Origin: DASSJT01 sp963715025
GTDB lineage: Bacteria > Actinomycetota > Actinomycetes > Actinomycetales > Dermatophilaceae
Reading direction: 5' to 3'
Assembly: GCA_963715025.1 (NCBI GenBank)
Contig: CAVQQQ010000009.1
Coordinates: 372,001 to 436,000, forward strand
Length of the DNA stretch: 64,000 bases
Positions 41,677 to 49,685 of the stretch are shown here, one piece after another; the stretch's first letter is position 1, and every line of letters begins with the position of its first letter. Below the pieces are notes generated by a model, which worked only from the letters and a program-made list of their open reading frames with translations, had not been told where the DNA came from and made no database searches. A program made the translations under genes and the position numbers.

Positions 41677-42753
41677 GTGAGCCCGACGCAGGACGAGCTG
41701 CTGCGCGCCACTCTGGCGAGCCTCGCGCCCGGCACCGAGCTCCGCGACAGCCTCGAGCGCATCCTTCGCGGCCGCACCGGCGCCCTCCTGGTCTTCGGCT
41801 ATGACAAGGCCGTCGAGCAGATCGCCAGCGGCGGGTTTCCCCTCGACGTCGAGTTCTCGTCGACCCGGCTGCGCGAGCTCGCCAAGATGGACGGCGCGAT
41901 CATCCTCGACCGCGAAGGCACTCGCATCCTCCGGGCCGCGACTCAGCTCGTGCCCGACCCCTCGATCGAGACCAGCGAGTCCGGCACTCGCCACCGCACC
42001 GCCGAGCGTGTGGCCAAGCAGACCGGCTACCCCGTCATCTCGGTCAGCCAGTCCATGCGCATCGTTGCCCTCTACTTCGCCGGCGGCCGACACGTTTTGG
42101 AGGACTCCTCGGCGATCCTCTCCCGTGCCAACCAGGCCCTCCAGACCCTCGAGCGCTACAAGGCCCGGCTCGACGAGGTGACCGGCACCCTGTCGGCCCT
42201 CGAGATCGAGGACCTCGTGACTGTGCGCGACGTCGCGAGCGTGCTCCAGCGCCTGGAGATGGTCCGCCGCATCAGCGAGGAGATCAGCGACTACGTCCTC
42301 CAGCTCGGCGTCGACGGACGGCTGCTGTCCCTCCAGCTCGAGGAGCTCACCGGTGGGCTGAGCAACGACCTCGAGTGGGTGATCCGCGACTACCTGCCCG
42401 AGTCACGCAGCAACCTCACCATCGACCAGGCCGTCGGCAACCTCACCGCCCTCGACTCCACGGAGCTGCTCGACCTGTCCGCGGGTGCGAGGGCCCTGGG
42501 GTTCAGCATCGTGGGCGACTCGCTCGACTCGGCGGTCAGCCCACTCGGCTACCGCCTGCTCAGCAAGGTCCCGCGGCTGCCCGGTGCCATCACTGACCGC
42601 CTCGTCGACCACTTCGGCGGCCTCCAGAAGCTGCTGGCAGCCAACATCGACGAGCTCATGGACGTCGACGGCGTCGGCGAGGGTCGTGCCCGCCTGGTGC
42701 GCGAGGGCCTCTCGCGGCTGGCCGAGTCGAGCATCCTCGAACGCTACGTGTGA
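41677..42753 (+). CDS. disA: DNA integrity scanning protein DisA (diadenylate cyclase)
   Basis: A 358-residue octameric enzyme that makes cyclic di-AMP and slides on DNA. The DAC domain shows KMDGAIILDREGTRI (DGA motif) and SGTRHRTAERVAKQTG (RHR motif); a helical spine follows, and a C-terminal helix-hairpin-helix (AANIDELMDVDGVGEGRARLV) binds branched DNA. GTG 41677 has a GGAGACACG leader. A TAGACT box just before (41633-41638 region) could give disA its own transcript. Its stop overlaps mutY by four bases. Confidence 0.97.
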   Translation: MSPTQDELLRATLASLAPGTELRDSLERILRGRTGALLVFGYDKAVEQIASGGFPLDVEFSSTRLRELAKMDGAIILDREGTRILRAATQLVPDPSIETSESGTRHRTAERVAKQTGYPVISVSQSMRIVALYFAGGRHVLEDSSAILSRANQALQTLERYKARLDEVTGTLSALEIEDLVTVRDVASVLQRLEMVRRISEEISDYVLQLGVDGRLLSLQLEELTGGLSNDLEWVIRDYLPESRSNLTIDQAVGNLTALDSTELLDLSAGARALGFSIVGDSLDSAVSPLGYRLLSKVPRLPGAITDRLVDHFGGLQKLLAANIDELMDVDGVGEGRARLVREGLSRLAESSILERYV

Positions 42754-43628
42754 CCGTCGCAGCCGCCCTGCACACGCTGGTCCTCGGCTGGTATGCCGGA
42801 TGCGCCAGAGACCTGCCCTGGCGCCGTCCCGAGGCCACGGCCTGGGAGGTCTTCGTCTCCGAGGTAATGCTCCAGCAGACACCGGTCGCCCGGGTCGAGC
42901 CGGTCTGGAAGGAGTGGGTGGTGCGGTGGCCGACGCCGGGAGCGCTCGCGGCGGAGCCGAGCGGCGAGGCGGTGCGGGTGTGGGGCCGGCTGGGCTACCC
43001 GAGACGGGCCCTGCGCCTGCATGCCGCCGCCACGGTCATGGTCGAGCAGCACGAGGGCAGGGTTCCCGACTCCATCGCCGAGCTCCTCGCCCTGCCGGGT
43101 GTCGGCACCTACACCGCGGCTGCCGTGGCCGCCTTCGCGTTCGGCGAGCGCACGACGGTGGTCGAAACCAACGTGCGGCGGGTTTTCGCCCGCGCGGTCT
43201 CCGGCCAACCGCTGGCTGCGCCCGCCCTGACGCGGGCCGAGACCGAGCTTGCCACCCGGTTGCTGCCTGGCGCCTCGGATGCCGCACGCATCTGGAATGT
43301 CGCGGTCATGGAGCTCGGCGCCCTGGTCTGCACCGCTCGCAGCCCGCGCTGTGCTGAATGCCCCATTGCCGCGGCCTGCGCATGGCGGAATGCCGGCCAG
43401 CCGCCGTACGACGGGCCGACCCGCAGGGGGCAGTCGTGGCATGGCACCGACCGCCAGGCGCGGGGCGCGCTGCTGGCGGTGCTCCGCGAGGCGACCGTGC
43501 CGGTCGCGCACGAGGCGCTGGTCGCGGCCTGGCCAGACGAGCAGCAGCGGGAGCGGTGCCTGGACTCGCTCGTGGCCGACAGACTCGTCGAGCCGGTCGA
43601 TGCGGGCCGGTTCAGGCTGCCGGGCTGA
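42750..43628 (+). CDS. mutY: A/G-specific adenine glycosylase MutY
   Basis: A 292-residue helix-hairpin-helix glycosylase that removes adenine opposite 8-oxoguanine. It has SEVMLQQTPVARV with the catalytic Glu38, PGVGTYTAAAVAAFAFG with Tyr121, and the 4Fe-4S loop C-x6-C-x2-C-x5-C (CTARSPRCAECPIAAAC). At the catalytic Asp position the sequence is VVETNVRRV, i.e. Glu139 instead of Asp (codon 43164-43166). The C-terminal oxoG-recognition domain is short and degenerate, as in other actinobacterial forms. The 3' end overlaps the converging gluconokinase gene by 17 bases. Confidence 0.93.
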   Translation: MTVAAALHTLVLGWYAGCARDLPWRRPEATAWEVFVSEVMLQQTPVARVEPVWKEWVVRWPTPGALAAEPSGEAVRVWGRLGYPRRALRLHAAATVMVEQHEGRVPDSIAELLALPGVGTYTAAAVAAFAFGERTTVVETNVRRVFARAVSGQPLAAPALTRAETELATRLLPGASDAARIWNVAVMELGALVCTARSPRCAECPIAAACAWRNAGQPPYDGPTRRGQSWHGTDRQARGALLAVLREATVPVAHEALVAAWPDEQQRERCLDSLVADRLVEPVDAGRFRLPG

Positions 43629-44121
43629 GTCCCAGTGCCGCGAGGGTGCGATGCAACACCTCGTCGGGGCTCCCCTCCGCGCTCACCATCAGGCCGGGCT
43701 CGTCCTCTGCGAGCGGCTCCAGGGCGGCGAGCTGGCTGTTCAGGAGGCTCGGCGGCATGAAGTGGCCGGTGCGGGTCTCGAGCCGTCCGGCGATCAGGGC
43801 GGGCGGTGCCGTGACCTCCAGGAACCGCAGGTGGCGGTGCCCCTCCCTGAGCAGATCGCGGTAGGCCCGCTTGAGGGCCGAGCACGTGATCACGGCCGAC
43901 TCGCCAGCCACCTCGCGCGCACCGATCCAGGCCGCGACGGTGCGCAGCCAGGGCCAGCGATCCTCATCGGTGAGCGGAATGCCGCTCGCCATCTTGTCGC
44001 GGTTGGCCTGAGGGTGGAAGTCGTCGCCCTCGGCGAAGGGCCAGCCCATGGCGTCCGCGATTCCGTGTGCGAGGGTCGTCTTGCCGGATCCCGAGACACC
44101 CATCACGACGATGTGGTGCAT
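43612..44121 (-). CDS. Gluconokinase
   Basis: A 169-residue P-loop sugar kinase of the GntK type: HIVVMGVSGSGKTTLAHGIA (Walker A), FAEGDDFHPQANRDKMASGIPLTDEDRWPWL (substrate loop), and SALKRAYRDLLR. It phosphorylates gluconate to 6-phosphogluconate. The start is ATG 44121. No gluconate transporter or regulator is adjacent. It converges with mutY and overlaps its last 17 bases. Confidence 0.93.
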   Translation of the reverse strand: MHHIVVMGVSGSGKTTLAHGIADAMGWPFAEGDDFHPQANRDKMASGIPLTDEDRWPWLRTVAAWIGAREVAGESAVITCSALKRAYRDLLREGHRHLRFLEVTAPPALIAGRLETRTGHFMPPSLLNSQLAALEPLAEDEPGLMVSAEGSPDEVLHRTLAALGLSPAA

Positions 44122-44134
44122 GCGCCTCACCCTG

Positions 44135-44635
44135 TCACAGCTGGCGGAGCATGCGGGTGTTGCCCAGGGTGTTGGGCTTGACCCGCTCCAGGTCCAGAAA
44201 CTCGGCGACGCCCTCGTCGTAGGACCGCAACAGCTCGGCATAGACCTCGGGGGAGACTGCCTGCCCCTCGATCGGCGCAAAGCCGTGCCGACCGAAGAAC
44301 TCGGTCTCGAAGGTGAGGCAGAACAGCCGGCTCAGGCCGAGCGCACGGGCGTCCTGCACCAGCTGCTCGAGAATCGCCGTCCCAATCCCGTGGCCCTTGG
44401 CCGCCTCGTCGACCGCCAGGGTGCGGATCTCCCCGAGGTCCTCCCAGAGCACATGCAGGGCGCCGCAGCCGACCAGCATCCCGTCGACCTCGGCCACCCG
44501 GAACTGCTGGAGCCCTTCGTAGTACTGCACCACGTCCTTGGAGACCAGCACCCGCCTCTCGGCGAGCGGTCGCACGAGCTCCCGGATCGCGCGCACGTCC
44601 GCTGCCCGGGCAGCCCGCACCGTGACCCCGGTCAT
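44135..44635 (-). CDS. N-acetylglutamate synthase (stand-alone GNAT type)
   Basis: A 166-residue acetyltransferase like the short actinobacterial ArgA enzymes. RAARAADVRAIRELVRPLAERRVLVSK opens it, EIRTLAVDEAAKGHGIGTAIL is the acetyl-CoA motif, and LFCLTFETEFFGRHGFAPIEG the C-terminal substrate block. It should acetylate glutamate at the first step of arginine synthesis. Other arg genes are not in the window. It lies 13 bases upstream of the gluconokinase gene, on the same strand. Confidence 0.88.
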   Translation of the reverse strand: MTGVTVRAARAADVRAIRELVRPLAERRVLVSKDVVQYYEGLQQFRVAEVDGMLVGCGALHVLWEDLGEIRTLAVDEAAKGHGIGTAILEQLVQDARALGLSRLFCLTFETEFFGRHGFAPIEGQAVSPEVYAELLRSYDEGVAEFLDLERVKPNTLGNTRMLRQL

Positions 44636-44708
44636 GCCGGAACCCGCCTGATCATGCCCGAACGCTACTGGTCGCCGCACCACCGACCAGCGGGCACCAC
44701 CCGCCAAC

Positions 44709-44746
44709 GCAGGTATGCCGCGGACGTGGGTCCGCGGCATACCTGC
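44709..44746. terminator. Hairpin after clpC built from two GTATGCCG octamers
   Basis: GCAGGTATGCCGCGGA and its perfect 16-base complement around CGTGGG. The stem contains one octamer in each arm (44713-44720 and 44735-44742). It lies 35 bases after the clpC stop. Confidence 0.8.
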
Positions 44747-44780
44747 TGTTGGGTGCGTGGCTAGGTGCTTGGCCGGCCGA

Positions 44781-47300
44781 TCAGCCGGCGTCCGCGCTGT
44801 CGCCCGCCTCCACGAGGGGCACGTCGATCGAGCGCGGGTGGGGCGTGCCCTCGAAGGTGAAGGTGTCGTCCTTGCCCTCGCCGGTCGCGTTGACCACGAC
44901 GATCTCGCCGGCCTTGAGCTCACCGTAGAGGATCTTCTCGGAGAGCGTGTCCTCGATCTCGCGCTGGATCGTGCGACGCAGCGGACGGGCGCCCAGGACC
45001 GGGTCGTAGCCCTTCTTGGCCAGGAGGTTCTTGGCCGCGGTCCTGAGCTCGATGGCCATGTCCTTGTCCTTGAGCCGCTTGTCGAGCTTGGCGATCTCCA
45101 GGTCGACGATCGCGACGATCTCCTCCCGCGTGAGCTGGGGGAAGACGATCGTGTCGTCGACGCGGTTGAGGAACTCGGGACGGAAGTGCTGCTTCAGCTC
45201 GTCCGTCACCTTGTTCTTCATGCGGTCGTAGTCTCCGCGGGTGTCGCCGCCGGAGGCGAAGCCCAGCGAGACGCCCTTGGCGATGTCACGCGTGCCGAGG
45301 TTGGTGGTCATGATGATCACCGTGTTCTTGAAGTCGACCATCCGACCCTGGGAGTCGGTCAGGCGGCCGTCTTCGAGCACCTGCAGCAGCGAGTTGAAGA
45401 TCTCCGGGTGGGCCTTCTCGACCTCGTCGAAGAGCACGACCGAGAACGGCTTGCGGCGCACCTTCTCGGTGAGCTGCCCGCCCTCTTCGTAGCCGACGTA
45501 GCCGGGCGGCGAGCCGAACAGGCGCGACACCGTGTGCTTCTCGGAGAACTCGGACATGTCGAGCTGGATCAGGGCATCCTCGTCGCCGAAGAGGAACTCG
45601 GCGAGGGTCTTGGCCAGCTCGGTCTTGCCGACGCCCGTAGGGCCGGCGAAGATGAACGACCCACCCGGACGGCGGGGGTCCTTCAGACCGGCACGGGTGC
45701 GGCGGATCGCCTGGGACAGAGCCTTGATGGCGTCGTCCATGCCGACGATGCGCTTGTGCAGCTCGTCCTCCATGTGGAGCAGCCGACTGGACTCCTCCTC
45801 GGTGAGCTTGAACACCGGGATGCCCGTGCTCGCCGCAAGGACCTCGGCGATGAGCTCCTCGTCGACCTCGGCCACGATGTCCATGTCGCCGGACTTCCAC
45901 TCCGACTCCCGCTTGGCCTTCGCGGACAGAAGCGTCTTCTCCTGGTCGCGCAGGCGCGCAGCCTTCTCGAAGTCCTGGCCGTCGATGGCCGACTCCTTCT
46001 CGAGCCGGACCGTCGAGATCTTCTCATCGAACTCGCGCAGGTCTGGCGGAGCCGTCATGCGGCGGATGCGCAGGCGGGCGCCGGCCTCGTCGATGAGGTC
46101 GATGGCCTTGTCGGGGAGGTAGCGGTCGTTGACGTAGCGGTCGGCAAGATTGGCTGCCGACACCAGAGCAGCGTCGGTGATCGACACGCGGTGGTGCGCC
46201 TCGTAGCGGTCGCGCAGCCCCTTGAGGATCTCGATGGTGTGCGCGAGCGTCGGCTCGGCCACCTGGATCGGCTGGAAGCGGCGCTCCAGCGCCGAGTCCT
46301 TCTCGATGTACTTGCGGTACTCATCAAGGGTGGTCGCCCCGATGGTCTGCAGCTCGCCGCGGGCGAGCATGGGCTTGAGGATCGACGCGGCGTCGATCGC
46401 GCCCTCAGCCGCGCCGGCCCCGACGAGGGTGTGGATCTCATCGATGAACAGGATGATGTCGCCGCGGGTGCGGATCTCCTTGAGGACCTTCTTCAGCCGC
46501 TCCTCGAAGTCACCGCGGTAGCGGCTCCCGGCCACCAGCGCGCCGAGGTCGAGGGTGTAGAGCTGCTTGTCCTTGAGGGTCTCGGGCACCTCGCCCCGGA
46601 CTACGTCCTGGGCCAGGCCCTCGACCACCGCGGTCTTGCCGACACCCGGCTCCCCGATGAGGACCGGGTTGTTCTTGGTGCGGCGCGACAGCACCTGCAT
46701 GACGCGCTCGATCTCCTTCTCGCGCCCGATCACCGGGTCGAGCTTGCCCTCACGGGCTGCCTGCGTCAGGTTGCGGCCGAACTGGTCGAGGACCAGGGAG
46801 CCGGCCGGGGTGCCCTCCTGCTGGGTGCTCGAACCGACACCAGCGGACTGGCCCTCCTTGCCCTGGTAGCCCGAGATCAGCTGGATGACCTGCTGCCGGA
46901 CGCGGTTGAGGTCGGCGCCCAGCTTGACGAGGACCTGGGCGGCGACGCCCTCGCCCTCGCGGATCAGGCCGAGCAGGATGTGCTCCGTGCCGATGTAGTT
47001 GTGGCCAAGCTGGAGAGCCTCGCGCAGCGAGAGCTCGAGGACCTTCTTGGCGCGGGGCGTGAAGGGAATGTGGCCGGACGGGGCCTGCTGCCCCTGGCCG
47101 ATGATCTCCTGCACCTGCTCGCGGACTGACTCCAGCGAGATGCCGAGGCTCTCGAGGGCCTTGGACGCGACGCCCTCACCCTCGTGAATCAGGCCGAGCA
47201 GGATGTGCTCCGTGCCGATGTAGTTGTGGTTGAGCATGCGCGCTTCTTCCTGCGCAAGCACCACAACTCGCCGGGCCCGGTCGGTAAACCGTTCAAACAT
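44781..47300 (-). CDS. clpC: ATP-dependent Clp protease ATPase subunit ClpC
   Basis: An 839-residue Hsp100 unfoldase that feeds the ClpP protease. It has two N-terminal Clp repeats (each with HNYIGTEHILLGLI), NBD1 with GEPGVGKTAV and FIDEIHTLVGAG, a UVR-containing middle domain (IDGQDFEKAARLRDQE), NBD2 with GPTGVGKTEL, and the C-terminal block with GARPLRRTIQREIED. ATG 47300 has AGGAG upstream. The DNA between clpC and paaK carries several CGC-GCG dyads. It contains no GTATGCCG octamer, unlike most stretches of this length. Confidence 0.98.
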   Translation of the reverse strand: MFERFTDRARRVVVLAQEEARMLNHNYIGTEHILLGLIHEGEGVASKALESLGISLESVREQVQEIIGQGQQAPSGHIPFTPRAKKVLELSLREALQLGHNYIGTEHILLGLIREGEGVAAQVLVKLGADLNRVRQQVIQLISGYQGKEGQSAGVGSSTQQEGTPAGSLVLDQFGRNLTQAAREGKLDPVIGREKEIERVMQVLSRRTKNNPVLIGEPGVGKTAVVEGLAQDVVRGEVPETLKDKQLYTLDLGALVAGSRYRGDFEERLKKVLKEIRTRGDIILFIDEIHTLVGAGAAEGAIDAASILKPMLARGELQTIGATTLDEYRKYIEKDSALERRFQPIQVAEPTLAHTIEILKGLRDRYEAHHRVSITDAALVSAANLADRYVNDRYLPDKAIDLIDEAGARLRIRRMTAPPDLREFDEKISTVRLEKESAIDGQDFEKAARLRDQEKTLLSAKAKRESEWKSGDMDIVAEVDEELIAEVLAASTGIPVFKLTEEESSRLLHMEDELHKRIVGMDDAIKALSQAIRRTRAGLKDPRRPGGSFIFAGPTGVGKTELAKTLAEFLFGDEDALIQLDMSEFSEKHTVSRLFGSPPGYVGYEEGGQLTEKVRRKPFSVVLFDEVEKAHPEIFNSLLQVLEDGRLTDSQGRMVDFKNTVIIMTTNLGTRDIAKGVSLGFASGGDTRGDYDRMKNKVTDELKQHFRPEFLNRVDDTIVFPQLTREEIVAIVDLEIAKLDKRLKDKDMAIELRTAAKNLLAKKGYDPVLGARPLRRTIQREIEDTLSEKILYGELKAGEIVVVNATGEGKDDTFTFEGTPHPRSIDVPLVEAGDSADAG

Positions 47301-47360
47301 GGTCTGCTGCTCCTGCCTATCGAGTCCCCTCGATGCTATCTGGGTTGGGGGACGTCGTCT

Positions 47361-47377
47361 CCCCGCTTGCAGCGGGG
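47361..47377. terminator. Dyad CCCCGC-N5-GCGGGG between paaK and clpC
   Basis: A perfect 6-bp inverted repeat about 90 bases after the paaK stop. It may end the paaK message, or act as a ClgR-type site for clpC; a related dyad follows at 47422-47435. Confidence 0.45.
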
Positions 47378-47441
47378 TGATGCACCCGTCACAACGGCAC
47401 GGGCCCGCAGGCTGTTCCATACCCGCTTGCGCGGGGGATCG

Positions 47442-47459
47442 TGTTCGCTCTCAGCGGAG
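47442..47459. promoter_or_regulatory. Candidate ClgR site upstream of clpC
   Basis: TGTTCGCTCTCAGCGGAG fits the actinobacterial ClgR pattern WNNWCGCYNANRGCGWWS with two mismatches. ClgR activates clp genes in corynebacteria and mycobacteria. It lies about 145 bases before the clpC start. Confidence 0.4.
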
Positions 47460-47464
47460 CGGCG

Positions 47465-48745
47465 CTAGTGGCCCCGCAGGTTCCTGAGGTCGCTGATCCG
47501 CTTCGCTTTGCCCAAGGACCGCTCGAGCGCGTGGGGCTCCACGACCTCGGCCCGGATGGTGACGCCCACGCGGTGCTTGACCCGCCACTCCAGGGCCCTG
47601 GCCATGGTCGCCCGCGCCTCGTCGGGCAGGCCCGCTTCCCGGGCCTCCACCTGCACGGTGAGCTCGTCCAGCCGGCCGGGCCGGGTCAGGACGCACAGAT
47701 AGTGCGGCGTCAGCCCCTCGATGGTGAGCAGGTGCTCCTCGATCTGGGACGGGAAGACGTTGACGCCGCGCACGCTCATCATGTCGTCGCTGCGGCCGGT
47801 GATCTTCGCCATGCGTCGGAACTGGGGGTATGCCGTACCGGGCAGCAGGGTGGTCAGGTCACGCGTGCGGTAGCGCACCACAGGCATGGCCTGCTTGGTC
47901 AGGGACGTGAAGACCAGCTCACCCTCCTCTCCGTCGGGGGTCACCTCACCGGTGATCGGGTCGACAATCTCGGGGTAGAAGTGGTCCTCCCAGATGTGCA
48001 GGCCGTCCTGGGTCTCCCCCGCCTCTTGGGCGACCCCAGGGCCCATCACCTCTGACAGACCGTAGATGTCGACGGCCAGCAGGTTGCTCCGCGCCTCGAC
48101 CTCCGACCGCATCTGCTCGGTCCACGGCTCGGCCCCGAAGATGCCGACCTCCAGCGAGGTCGTGTGGGGGTCGACACCCTGTGCCTCCATCTCGTCGAGG
48201 ATGGCCAGGAAGTAGGACGGCGTCACCATGATGACCCGCGGTCTGAAATCGACGATCAGCTGGACCTGCCGCTCGGTCATGCCGCCGGAAACCGGCACCA
48301 CCGTGCAGCCGAGCCGCTCGGCACCGTAATGAGCGCCCAGGCCCCCCGTGAACAGCCCGTAGCCGTAGGCCACATGGACCACGTCGCCGGGACGGCCACC
48401 AGCCGCCTCGATCGAGCGCGCCATGACGTCAGCCCAGGTGTCCAGGTCCACCTTGGTGTAGCCGACAACCGTGGGCCGCCCCGTGGTGCCGCTGGACGCG
48501 TGGATGCGGGAGACCTGCTCCCGGGGCACGGCGAACATCCCGAACGGGTAGTTCTCCCGCAGGTCGGCCTTGGTCGTGAACGGGAATCGTCGCAGGTCAT
48601 CGAGGCTGTGCAGGTCTTCGGGATGCACTCCCGCGGCGTCGAAGGCCGACCGGTAGTGCGGCACGTTGTCATAGGCGTGGGCCAGGCTCCAGCGCATCCG
48701 CTCGAGCTGGAGGTCACGCAGGGTCGCGGCGTCGGTGACGGACAT
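47465..48745 (-). CDS. Phenylacetate-CoA ligase (PaaK-like)
   Basis: A 426-residue ANL-family enzyme. RIHASSGTTGRPTVVGYTK is the ATP-binding loop, YGLSEVMGPGVAQE the A5 motif, VVRYRTRDLTTLLPG and KITGRSDDMMSVRGVNVFPSQIEE the hinge and C-terminal parts, and SLGKAKRI near the end holds the catalytic lysine. It activates phenylacetate or a similar aryl acid. No other phenylacetate catabolic genes are present, so this may serve a peripheral acid. ATG 48745. Confidence 0.92.
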   Translation of the reverse strand: MSVTDAATLRDLQLERMRWSLAHAYDNVPHYRSAFDAAGVHPEDLHSLDDLRRFPFTTKADLRENYPFGMFAVPREQVSRIHASSGTTGRPTVVGYTKVDLDTWADVMARSIEAAGGRPGDVVHVAYGYGLFTGGLGAHYGAERLGCTVVPVSGGMTERQVQLIVDFRPRVIMVTPSYFLAILDEMEAQGVDPHTTSLEVGIFGAEPWTEQMRSEVEARSNLLAVDIYGLSEVMGPGVAQEAGETQDGLHIWEDHFYPEIVDPITGEVTPDGEEGELVFTSLTKQAMPVVRYRTRDLTTLLPGTAYPQFRRMAKITGRSDDMMSVRGVNVFPSQIEEHLLTIEGLTPHYLCVLTRPGRLDELTVQVEAREAGLPDEARATMARALEWRVKHRVGVTIRAEVVEPHALERSLGKAKRISDLRNLRGH

Positions 48746-48827
48746 GAGAGAAATCGTCTCACTGGTGGATCCTGTGAATCCGCGGTGAATGGCCTGCGGA
48801 CCGAGTGCCTGCGCCACACAGCCGACG

Positions 48828-48833
48828 TACAGT
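48828..48833 (+). promoter_or_regulatory. -10 element of the S1C protease gene (leaderless)
   Basis: TACAGT with 6 bases to ATG 48840; this is the reason for preferring that start. Confidence 0.55.
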
Positions 48834-48839
48834 CAAAGC

Positions 48840-49664
48840 ATGGACAGGCTGGCGGCGCCGCCGGCTGTCGACGCCCCCGGTGAGGCGGCCGACAGCGTTC
48901 CGCCGCGAGGCCGTCGGAGGCTCTTGGTGAGCGTTTCCGCCGTCGCCGTCCTCGCCCTCGTCGCGGTCGCCGCACTGGTGAGCCGCTCGGCGGACCAGCC
49001 CCCGGTCAGCGCGCGGGACGTCAACAAGATCGCCCAGCAGCGGGTTGACAAAGCCTTGCAGGACCGGGACCAGGCACCTGCCGACGCCACGCGCGCCTAC
49101 GAGGCAATCCTGCCGTCACTGGTCCTCATCACGGCCGACGACAGCACGGGCGCGGGAGTCGTCGTCAACGCCGACGGCACGGTGCTCACGGCGCTGCACG
49201 TGGTCGAGGGGGCCGAGGACATCAGGGTCGCCTTCGCCGACGGCACCACCGCGCTGGCCACGGTCACCCGCCAGCGGCCGGACAACGACATCGCGGTGCT
49301 GGCGGTCAACTACCTGCCCGACGTGGTGGTCCCCGCAGTACTGGGCGGGGGCGCGCAGGTGGGCGACGCCGTCTTCGCTGTGGGCCACCCGCTCGGGCTC
49401 ACCCACACCCTCACCGCAGGGGTCGTGTCGGCGCTCAACCGCACCATCCGCGTCAAGGGTGACCGCAGCCTCAAAGACCTGATCCAGTTCGACGCGGCCG
49501 TCAACCCCGGAAACTCCGGCGGTCCGCTCCTCAACCGGAGCGGCCAGGTGATCGGCATCGTCACCGGACTGGCCAACCCCTCCGACCAAGCGTTCTTCGT
49601 GGGCATCGGCTTCGCCGTCCCCATCTCGACGGCCGGCGGTGCCGCTGGCGGCCCACCCCAGTAG
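48840..49664 (+). CDS. Membrane-anchored S1C (HtrA-like) serine protease without PDZ domain
   Basis: A 274-residue protein: cytoplasmic N-terminus, a transmembrane anchor near residues 27-48 (LLVSVSAVAVLALVAVAAL), then a trypsin-like domain outside the cell. The triad is visible: His in LTALHVVEGA, Asp in PDNDIAVLAV, and Ser in NPGNSGGPLL. It stops shortly after the protease fold (FFVGIGFAVPIS), so the regulatory PDZ domain of DegP/HtrA is missing. It lies 21 bases before the MoxR operon and is probably co-transcribed with it. Confidence 0.92.
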   Translation: MDRLAAPPAVDAPGEAADSVPPRGRRRLLVSVSAVAVLALVAVAALVSRSADQPPVSARDVNKIAQQRVDKALQDRDQAPADATRAYEAILPSLVLITADDSTGAGVVVNADGTVLTALHVVEGAEDIRVAFADGTTALATVTRQRPDNDIAVLAVNYLPDVVVPAVLGGGAQVGDAVFAVGHPLGLTHTLTAGVVSALNRTIRVKGDRSLKDLIQFDAAVNPGNSGGPLLNRSGQVIGIVTGLANPSDQAFFVGIGFAVPISTAGGAAGGPPQ

Positions 49665-49685
49665 CTGACAGGAGCAGGAGACCCG

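Noticed and set aside
44715..47129. 804-codon open frame on the plus strand opposite clpC
   Set aside because: It is the antisense shadow of clpC; its composition mirrors clpC codons, and no domain can be recognised.
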